Shown here piece after piece: positions 11,079-19,693 of a stretch of DNA of 64,000 nt. Made by a program: the position numbers and the translations under genes. Source of the DNA: Pyronema omphalodes. Lineage: Eukaryota; Ascomycota; Pezizomycetes; Pezizales; Pyronemataceae. A model generated the notes under the pieces. It saw only the letters and a program-made list of their open reading frames with translations, was not told the DNA's origin and did not search any database. Location: the NCBI GenBank assembly GCA_024516155.1, contig JAJJXM010000027.1, positions 242,001 to 306,000 on the forward strand, in the 5' to 3' direction. Within the stretch, counting starts at the first letter, position 1. Each line of letters opens with the position of its first letter.

Positions 11079-11386
11079 CCTAACGCAAAAAGGCGGGCCT
11101 TGATTACGTGCATACCACAGTTCCCGCAATGCACACTGCTAAACTGTTTCCAGTGGTCATGACAAGGAATACGGCTACATATCCACCTGATCTCCCTCAA
11201 CCAAGAAGCCCAGACTCGTCTGGTTAAAGCTAAAACACTTCTACGTGCTGTTTTTTTTTACCGAATATCGTCGATAAATTTTCCTTTACTTTTGATTTAA
11301 ATGCACGAGTAAGTTTGATCGAACAGTTGGCCCACTCTGCTTCAACCTTGTTGGTTGGCAGAACAGAGGGCCTTTTTTGCGTTAGG
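11079..11386. repeat. inverted-repeat-bounded segment holding a Cys-rich gene fragment
   Basis: The segment opens with CCTAACGCAAAAAGG (11079) and closes with CCTTTTTTGCGTTAGG (ending 11386), an imperfect inverted repeat of ~19 bp with a TA dinucleotide near each end. That layout could be a small Tc1/mariner-like MITE. Inside, the minus strand reads IPCHDHWKQFS-VHCG-CG (about 11105-11200), nearly the same peptide as at 57.6 kb. Whether the inverted repeat is a true transposon end is uncertain, because no second complete copy is visible. Confidence 0.4.
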
Positions 11387-12051
11387 CATATTGAGTTAGC
11401 GTAGTGTATCTAGTGATCGCACTGCTTTATGACCACCGCTTGACTACTGGGTATTATGACGTAATCTGCTAACAAACCCCAACTCTATTCTCACGTCGAC
11501 TTTGGACTTCCCTGTCCCCCTAGGATACAGAGGATATCTATCATACGGGATCAATCCAAAACTGAGCCGTCGATCTTTTCCACTCGAGCAGCACAATTCC
11601 CGCGAGTACTCCTACGACAGAGCGACTCAAATATTAAAGCCGGACTCAACCATGTTCAGATTGTATCTTCTTCGGAACCGTTACAGTAGTTGAGTACAAA
11701 TATTCATATCGGATCACTCGGGGGTACTTCTGTTTCAGTTTCAGTTTTCTTTTCACGTCTACAGTATCCATAGTCGAATCAATGGCTTCAGAGACTTCTT
11801 CAAGACTGTCACTTATATCTTCGTTTCTCATTTCTACCACTGATTCGAGTGATTTCCATCTCTCCAGTGCTCCAAGGGAGCTCGCCAGGGTCGTCGGTTC
11901 GCGGCCGCTAACGACTGATGTAATTGTGCCGATTCATGGCTTCCTTTCGCCACGATAAGATGGTACTTACACTTTGAATTACACTGCTATTAATGCGGGA
12001 CTACCATGAGGCAAAGCCGGTTGTCATTGGTGCCGAAAACGTGCGTACGCC

Positions 12052-12512
12052 ATGTGTTGGGTTGGATTTCACACGATTATTCCTGGTTTGGGGCGACCAG
12101 ACGGCGTAATCCTCTCTACTGATAACAAAGCTAACAAGCATCACATAACGGCTTCTTGGAAAACAAAGCATGAAACATACCTACCGGCAAGAAGCGGAAG
12201 AAGAAATACTTCGCTAGAAGCATATCCAAGCGGCACATGGACGACAAATTGCCACTAAGCGACCTAAGCGATCTAGTACAGCACTGCCGCCAATTCAATG
12301 GGCTATTGCCCGTTCCAAGCGACTTGTCCTCATCGCGGATACCGAGAAGGTTGTTAGAGTTATTTGATACCACCCAACGCCTGCCGGAGAAGTACAAGAC
12401 CATGGTACCGCCGTACAACTACCGGTGGTACGATAAGACTATATCATCACGTCATAAGAAGAAAACATCCGCTTTACGATCCCCGCCTATGTACACGGTG
12501 GCTACTTCCTAG
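12052..12512 (+). pseudogene. ORF remnant conserved among repeat copies, unknown
   Basis: Frames 12052-12258 (CWVGFHTIIPGLGRP...) and 12237-12512 (MDDKLPLSDLSDLV...RIPRRLLELFDTT...) correspond to continuous peptide segments in the minus-strand copies at 31303-31587 and 30076-30456. In the 31.4-kb copy the first part runs on in frame into MDEKLP. Here and in the 30.5-kb copy a 1-nt deletion (CGGCAAGAAG versus CGGCAAAGAAG) splits it. Most nucleotide differences between copies change the amino acid, so there is no sign of purifying selection. No family is recognised. Confidence 0.45.
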
Positions 12513-13119
12513 GGTCCAATTGTCTATATAAACCCCTCGTTCCACCCCCGACTTTTTGTTCTTCAGCTTTCTGGTCGTCACCCCCCCCCCCCCCAGCGGA
12601 TTATGCAGTCACATGCTAACGCTCCCTTAGCCTTAGGTTGCTTTCAATTACTGTTATCAAACACCTGATTAAGTTGCGGGTATCCCCTCTTGAGAATATA
12701 TATTCGACTAGGTTCGGGTACCCAATTGGGAATATTTTGGAGAAGCCCAGACAACGAAGTTGCGATTGTACTGGTTAAAGCCAAAACAAAACCGGCCATA
12801 TTATTACCAATTTACTGGAGAATCTCCTATGATTCTATTGGGCCGGAGAGGAAGCAGCAGACTTCCCAAGCATACAAACCAGTTCAACCTGGCAGCACAA
12901 CCGGACTGTACGGAATGTTAGAATATGACGACCGTACAGGGACATAAACCAGTTTACTTCAAGCAGTATCATCTGGTTAAACTGCACAAACCGGTTAAAG
13001 CGAATGAAAGCTCTTTCAAACCAGGCAAAAGACTTGAAAGCGCGGAAACTGGTTTTTCCAGCGGAACTGGTCTATGAAGCGGCAAAGAATGCCATTATGC
13101 GGTAGTGTGATGCACGCTC
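12441..13119 (+). repeat. promoter-like tandem monomer, left arm copy a (~679 bp)
   Basis: The monomer begins with TCATCACGTCAT (a CRE-like bZIP site), followed by TCTATATAAA (12523-12532), a TTCAG/TTCTGG segment, a C14 tract (12581-12594) and the core TTGCGGGTATCCCCTC with the nested palindromes GGGTACCC and CCCAATTGGG. It ends with a ~330-bp tail rich in AACC(A/G)GTT motifs. This is the only full-length monomer in the left arm. Full-length relatives lie at 29584-30254 and 28888-29583 on the other strand. Confidence 0.8.
12877..13054. promoter_or_regulatory. cluster of AACC(A/G)GTT palindromic motifs
   Basis: AACCAGTT at 12877-12884 and 12947-12954, AACCGGTT at 12989-12996 and AACTGGTT at 13047-13054, with further one-off variants between them (AACCGGAC, CTGGTTAAACT, AACTGGTC). 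AACCGGTT is the established CP2/Grainyhead binding site. The same cluster is kept in the other full monomers. Binding is inferred from motif density only. Confidence 0.4.
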
Positions 13120-13480
13120 TATTATCACGTCATAAGAAAATCTATCCGCTTTCCGAGCCCCGCTCAACTTCGCAGTGACTACCTCTTGGAGTGCAATTGT
13201 TCTATATAAACCCCCTATTCCACCCCCGGCTTTTGGTTCTTCAGTTTTCTGGTCGTCCTTCAGCTCGCCCCCCCTCCCCCCCCAAGCAGATTATACGATC
13301 TATTACTAACCTTGGACTTAGGTTGCTTTCCATTGCTTTTATCAAACACCTGATTAAGTTGCGGGTATCCCCTCTTGGGAATATATATTCGATTAGGTTC
13401 GGGTACCCAACTGGGAATCTTTTGGAGAAGCCCAGACAACGAAATTGCGATTGTACTGGTTAAAGCCGAAAAGAAAATAT
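13120..13480 (+). repeat. promoter-like monomer, left arm copy b (truncated)
   Basis: It has the same order as copy a: TTATCACGTCAT, TCTATATAAA (13201-13210), C tract and GGGTACCCAACTGGG. It stops after the GGTTAAAGCC motif, so it lacks the AACCGGTT-rich tail. Confidence 0.75.
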
Positions 13481-13800
13481 ACCTCTATATAAAACCCCAG
13501 CCCACCCCGACTTTTTGTTCTTCAGTCTTCTGGTCGTCCTTCAGCCCGCCCCCCCCCCCCCCCCCCCACCCCCTTCCCCCCGAGCAGATTATGCGGTCTA
13601 TTACTAACCTTAGACTTAGGTTGATTTCCATTACTTTTATCAAACACCTGATTAAGTTGCGGGCACCCCCTCTTGGGAATATATATCCGATTAGGTTCGG
13701 GTACCCAATTGGGAATTTTTTGGAGAAGCCCAGACAACGCAATGCGATTGTACTGGTTAAAGCCAAAATAAAATATACCATATTTCACCATATCCAACGA
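13481..13800 (+). repeat. promoter-like monomer, left arm copy c (truncated)
   Basis: It starts directly at TCTATATAAA (13484-13493), has a C19 tract (13549-13567) and the core palindromes, then passes into the region whose counterpart in the right arm was hit by the LINE-derived element. The empty target is visible at about 13794-13805 (GAACCATCCACCA). Confidence 0.75.
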
Positions 13801-13989
13801 ACCATCCACCAAATATCAACATTATTTATTTATTCTAAACTCTATTACTTTTTCCCGGCACTTCGGAAGTAGCTCAGTTCTCTACTTCAACCTTTAACTT
13901 TCAACCTTCAACCTTTAACATTCACGGTCAGCTGAGAAATGGGCATTTTACCATTACATAATCCAAAGGATACAACTTCACGCATTTAG

Positions 13990-15030
13990 TTATATGGCTA
14001 TCCAGCTATTACAAATTGCCACCACCACATGGGTACTTTCTACTACCGCCTCATTACAGGCCAAGAGCCCATCTGGTCAACTCAAACCAGTCATAGGTGG
14101 GATGGGGCCATATCAATGCATTGTGCAGAACAGTGGAGTCCTCACGGAAAGAAGAAGTCGGAAGAAGACTCAGCAAAAATCTTTTTCAACTTTCAATGTC
14201 GCAATTCAGCCTACCAGGCTACCGTCACGATGGAAACATTCCTGAAGTTGGTTTTCATGAAGACGTGTATGAAGTCGACGACTGAAGATGTGTTGAAGCA
14301 CAGCTTGCATTATGGGATATCAATTTTATCATCCCGCTTCTGGAAGATGATGGTTCTTGGCTGGTGGTGCAAAGTCACCGGTAATTTTAAGAGTCATGAG
14401 CCGGAGACTCAGAGATCCCGAAAAACTCTTCCGTCGGTGTGCCGTCCTCGTACACCCCAACATATTCTTCAACACTTCTCAAAAAGTGGTAATGATTATA
14501 TCAACGAGAGAAACAGCTATGTACATGATGGAGTTATGACTCATTGAGACATGCCGTCTTTCGCGTCAGATATTCAGATTCCGCAGGTGAATTATGTATA
14601 GCACCTTGAACACCTAGAGGTGGTGTATGTTTCATGGACCAGTGAATATATGTAATGGAGAACTTCCCGTAAGGCTATAGCAACGCTTTTTCTACTACAT
14701 TTTCCAACAAGATACAATGCCCTCCAATCAATCAAAAGTTGTAACTCTGAAATCACAAAGGCATTGGGGTCAGAGACGCGCTCAATCGTGATAAGTGAAT
14801 TCGTAGCAATTTCCGGTATCATTCTGCTGTAAAATGCAATAGAAAAATTGTTGCTATAGCGTGTCTATAGCCTTACGGGAAGTGCTCCAATATTAGCAAG
14901 GAGGTTAGCATTATGGCTGAATATGCTCAGGTTTCCACACAACGAAGCGCAGGAAAAACGAAACAATATATATTTCAAAATCTTACCAGGAATAAAACGG
15001 AAGACTGCCAGAGTTATTTATCCACCATAC
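13990..15030 (+). repeat. repeat segment copy 1 with embedded MITE
   Basis: It starts at the CAGCTATTACAAATTGCCACC segment and corresponds in reverse to 25690-26460. It contains several overlapping frames up to 172 codons (14029-14547) that appear disabled in the other copies, so I do not call a gene. It is repeated, more diverged, at 15031-15850. Confidence 0.7.
14657..14888. mobile_element. 232-bp MITE with 3-bp target duplication
   Basis: The ends are ~30-bp imperfect inverted repeats: GGAGAACTTCCCGTAAGG at the left and the reverse complement of GGAGCACTTCCCGTAAGG at the right. AAT flanks both sides (14654-14656, 14889-14891). The corresponding place in the right arm (about 25760-25785, minus strand) lacks the insert and one AAT, giving an empty-site control. 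A 3-bp TSD fits PIF/Harbinger or CACTA-type elements. It is non-coding. Confidence 0.82.
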
Positions 15031-15850
15031 ATTCTTAAGTTATCCAGCTATTACAAATTGCAACCATCACATGGGTACTTTCTACGACCGCCTTATTCCC
15101 GGCCCAAAAGCCTACACAGATTTTCAACCCAAACCAGAGATAAGGGGGGGGGGGGGGGGGGGGGGGGGGGGGGCGTAGATTACAAGGCTGCACAGAACGG
15201 CAGAGTCAACAAACAACGGCAGCAAGAGATCGGGAGAGGTCTAAGAAATTGTTTTTCAAAGTCCCAATTCAGCCTACCAGACTGCCATCAAGACGGATAA
15301 ATTCCTGAAGTTAGTTTTTACGGAGATCCTTATCTATCGACCATCAATGATTTATTACATTACAGCTTGAGCAAAGAGTATCAATTGTATCATCCCGCTT
15401 CCGGAAGATGCGGGTTCTCATGAGATTCTGAGATTCTGAGATCCTAAGATTCTGAGATTCTAAGATCCTGAGATCCTGAGCATCTCTCCCAGTAGTGTTT
15501 GATCCTCTTACATCCCAACCTATCAAACACTTCTTAAGAAGTGGCGACAATTACATAAACGAGGCCAACAGCTGTTTATACCTCCAGCTTACAACCCATC
15601 AAGACATGCCGTCATTCGCTCCAGATATTCAAATTCAGCGGATGAATCGCGTATAGTCTGTTCAACTACCATACCTAGAGGTGGAGTATTTTCTAGGGAT
15701 TAGTGAATATTAGAGAGGTTTGCATTGAAACTTTTAACTATCTAAATACGTTCAAGCCTCAAGTTTCCACACGATAGAGCGTGGGGAAAACGAAGAAAAA
15801 AAAACATGTATTTCGAAACCTTACGTGGAAGGAAACGGAAGACTGCGAGA
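15031..15850 (+). repeat. repeat segment copy 2 (diverged)
   Basis: A second, diverged copy of 13990-15030 without the MITE. It holds a G30 run (15144-15173) where the right arm has a short G-rich stretch, and a local expansion of GAGATTCT-like octamers at about 15420-15480. Confidence 0.65.
15144..15173. repeat. G30 homopolymer
   Basis: An uninterrupted run of 30 G on the plus strand, with quadruplex potential. Its length is probably unstable and may be wrong in the assembly. Confidence 0.8.
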
Positions 15851-16064
15851 GTTGTGTACCTGCCATACATTCTCCCCACGTCTCCCGGAGCAGTAGCAAT
15901 TTTATAGTACAGCCGGTGTTTATTTATCACCTAATTGGGAATATATATATATTCAATTAAAAAAAATCAAAAATTTTAAACTACAAACTACAAATCTTTA
16001 CCACCGGATCAGAAAACTTTTTTCAAGATAAAGAAAGGAAAGATTCAGACTTCATCGGTACTAG

Positions 16065-16200
16065 TCAAAGCCGAAAATAAAAATGGGAAAAGATTTTTAC
16101 CATATGTTTTCCATTTAACTGTTATCAAACATCCGATTAAGTTGCGGGTATCCCCTCCTGGGAATATATATCCGATTATGTTCGGGTTAGTGGAGATGAA
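16065..16200 (+). repeat. truncated monomer fragment
   Basis: It carries the monomer core CCGATTAAGTTGCGGGTATC and GGGAATATATATCCGATTA, but lacks TATA, C tract and tail. It marks the inner limit of the left arm. Confidence 0.6.
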
Positions 16201-19200
16201 TAGTAGCGAGAAGGTACACATCCTAGTTCTGCCCAAGTTATCACGCAATGAAGGAAGTTGGGAGGTGAAAACAGGTTCCCAAAGTTCTACATGTAACAAA
16301 ACAGGGCTTCATAACCTTGGTTATTATGGGGAAATTCTTGCACCGTCTGTATATTTTCGTAGATGGTAAAAAAATATATATAGATTCCAGAGGTTTATCT
16401 TTGGGGGGGGTGGAGGGGGGATGGTGGATAGGGATAGGAAGTGAGAGAGAGTGTGTGTAGGATAAAATATCATGTCGATTACTAGCGTGGCTTCAACTCG
16501 CCGCTGACTGCAGTATCCAGTATCCAGTGTCCAGTGTAAACATTCACTATAACACCATAACTATCTCGTTGTTTTTTTTTTTTGCCGGAAATATAAACCC
16601 ATACATAAAGCCATACATAAAAACAGACATAGGAAAAAAAAACAGGACTAAGCCATCAACCCGCAAGTATTCGCATAGTCCATAAGCATGGTATAGATCA
16701 CCTCACCCTCAAGATATCGGGTTCATCTGCTATGCTGTGCTATGCTATGCTGTGCTGTGCGCCTGTGCCTAAAGTGTTGCTAAAAATAGTATCATCAAGC
16801 AACCAGCAACCAGCTAACCACCAGCTAACCAGCCAACCACCAACTACAGTCGTCTCGGTTTATATGTATCACCAACTAATCACCAGCACCAGGTGCGAAA
16901 ACGAACCACCACCTCCACTACCTCCACTACCTCCATACCCCCACCACAGCAGGAAAAAAATATACATATATATCAATCCTCTACCCTTCGCCACTAATCA
17001 TCTACACCCCATAATAGTGATACATCAGCCCATCACCGGTAACGGCCGGATCTTGATAAGGACCCTAAGATGCAACAGACCTGCTGATCTCCCGGGCTTG
17101 CTGGATGTGGTCGTGACGCGTGACTATACCATACCGTACCGTACCATACCATACCGTACCGTAGCGTGTGGAATGAATGGTGAATTGTCGATATGTATGT
17201 ATATTGAAATTCCGAGGTGTTGAGGGGTGCTGGGTTGTCGGGTCTCGGGTGGTAGAGGGGTAGAGGTGTCGGGGTGTCGGAGTGTCGGCGTAAGTGAGTC
17301 TCTTCCCCCGACCCCGACCCCGACTCCGACTTGGCTTGGCTTGGCTTGGCTCTGCTTCCGGATGTTCCGGATGTTCCGGTTTTGAAGCTATGTACCAGCC
17401 TATGTACCAGGGCTCACATTTAGGGCTTCCGGGACTATGTATGCCAGGGCTCCTAGGGCTACCAGGGATACCGGACCGACAGTGGAAGGGGGAAGGAGTG
17501 ACGCGTTCCGGAATAATGGTGGAGAAGAGAAGTATATAGTGCAGCATATATTTTCAGGGGATACTGATAATTGCGTATGTACTGCTCCGGAATTTTTAAA
17601 ATGTAAATGGTGGATGTAAGTTATGGATGCTCCAAGCCTCCAATTATTGACAGCTCCGTTTGACAGCTTCGTTTGATAGATCAGATCAAATCAGAGATCA
17701 TGGGGCCCTTAGGTATGTATGTATGTATGTATGTATGTATGTATGTGTATCTATAAAAAAAGTGATCATGAGCTTTGCGAGCGAGCGGCGATACATATGT
17801 ACCTCTAATGCACAGATTTGATTTGCGTTCCTAAAGGTTCCTAATGCAACTATTTATGTTAGTTAGAAGATAGTTGCTGATATGTCACATTTGATATTCT
17901 CATTATGGGGGGTTTGTATTTTTGGGAGATGGATTTTGGGTTTGGGATTTGCAAATGGTGCGTGGATGGCGAGATGTCGCGTGCAGGGAGGGAAGTTAAG
18001 ATTTGAGGAGGGACTTTGGGACTTGTTCAGAAGCTTCGGCTTGCTTCCGATGCTTTTCAATGCTCTTCGATGCTCTTCGATGCAGCTGTAACAAAAGGCC
18101 TTATGCAAAGATACAAATCTCATCGACCTGGCTTTCCCTGGTGCATCACAGTGGAATTTAAACAATCCCATCGCACCACTGAGTTGAAGAAAACGTGTTG
18201 TTAAAAACAGGTTGATAACACGGTCATCCACTTATCAGAGCTTTGTTCGCCCGACGGCCCCACTTTCAACAAAAGTATTTAGTATATCAAAGCATGGACC
18301 CCCTCTGCTTAAAAGATCAAGCATTCCGTATCGTATCCATCAATTTCGGCGAATGAGACGTTTACCGAATGGCTCCACAGGATTCCAGGGCTCCCCGGGC
18401 TACGCGGATTTCGCGGATTTCGCGAGCGAGCTTCATATGCTTTGTGCCTTGCATACGTACTCACATCTCGGCAACGCTGTGCCACTAGCCCATGTAGGGT
18501 CGACACACGCGCATAAAGGATGAAAAGCGCCGGGTGAGCGTTGTGCAAATGGGTTGGATAGATCTAGCTGCAAGGGGAATAGATGAGGTTACGTCATCTA
18601 ACGTTATGAGGAGTGGCGTGAGGTATTTCTAGCCCTATGAGGAATGGTCCGAGACATTGCTAACGCCAAGAGGAATAGAGTTAGATCTAGAAAAAGCCTT
18701 GTCTAACTTTATCAGGAACAGTCTCTCTCTGGCCCACTGAGAGCTCATGGATGATGGCCGAGGCAAGCAGAAGCATCCACCAAGTACGTTGCATCAGCAC
18801 CCGTCGCTCCTGCCAGCATCCCCCGCCAAATCACTCAAAGAACCATCCCAAAAACCACCTCCCCCCTTCCCTCATCATGCTACGGGATCAGAATGCCGTT
18901 TCGAGCATTCGTGGCCACTCGTATCAGCTACAACACTCCCTCCTGTATCACCGCGTGCCTCAATTTCTTTCTCCAGTTTAACGAAGATTACATACAATGT
19001 TTTGTGACTCCAGTCGAAAGGGCACACCACGCATTTACATTCAACCCATCGAGTGACAAAGACAAGCCCTATGCTAAGCTGCTAACCCTGCTCCGGTGCA
19101 GTATGGGCAATTTTAGCAGCGGACAAGGGTTGGAAAGAGCTGGAGATGGGAAAATGATACTCTAACCGCGATCACGTACACGAGCGCTATTCCCAAAGAC

Positions 19201-19693
19201 AGTGGTCGAACAAGTGATCTGCTGCTACTGCTGCCCAGCTCCAGTCCAGCTCAAGCATCCTTTGTTTCTTCCACAACACGACCTCGAACGCCTCTCCCTG
19301 TACGTGTACAGTTTCTTCGCAGCAGGTGCTACCAAACGCAACTCCGCCCGGTGACCAGCTTGAACATCCAGAGCCGTCAGCATCCGCACCGTCTCTCCTT
19401 CACACACTACTACAACAAAGCGCCGCTGCGCGCCCACATCGGTTCATTCGTTTCAGGCAAAACTCTTCGACGGTCCTTCTGTCTAGACTGCTATATCCAC
19501 TCGTGGCTTGAGCAATCTTCAACGGAGCCCTCGACCCCGGCCCTCCTACGTTCGTTACCTTCGATACCTTCAACGCCGAGAACCGCTACTACACCTTCCT
19601 ACCGAGCTACTCTTGAGCTCAAGACGTCGTTGATTCAACGCCCTCAGAACACTTTGAAGTCATAGCGGGGCTCTGCGCGTCTGCGGTGACGCA
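16201..19693. other. low-complexity intergenic DNA upstream of CSC1
   Basis: It contains short-period repeats: TGCTATGC units near 16730-16760, TACCATACCG pentamers near 17127-17163, TTGGC units at 17330-17350 and GTAT tetramers at 17713-17745. The 18.7-19.69 kb part is the likely CSC1 promoter and leader, with several small uORF-like frames. No gene is called. Confidence 0.4.
17713..17745. repeat. (GTAT)n microsatellite
   Basis: About eight perfect GTAT units. Confidence 0.85.

Larger units (their letters stand above)
11386..16200 (+). repeat. left arm of a large inverted repeat assembly
   Basis: Starting at GCATATTGAGTTAGCG, this ~4.8-kb stretch recurs as reverse complement at 25650-31311. 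The order of parts is the same: a ~1.05-kb unit with ORF remnants (11386-12440), TATA-containing monomers (12441-13800), then the 14.0-15.0 kb segment. The left arm carries a second copy of that last segment (15.03-15.85 kb) and a truncated monomer (16065-16200). Copies are diverged by substitutions and small indels. The family is not one I recognise, and no reverse transcriptase, integrase or transposase is visible. Confidence 0.85.

Noticed and set aside
12441..13800. Solo LTRs of an LTR retrotransposon
   Set aside because: I could not find TG...CA ends with a constant TSD, a primer-binding site or pol fragments. Adjacent head-to-tail copies favour tandem monomers.
14029..14547. 172-codon frame in the left arm as a gene
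   Set aside because: The homologous copies at 15.1 kb and 26.2 kb have the frame interrupted, the composition is unremarkable and no domain is visible.
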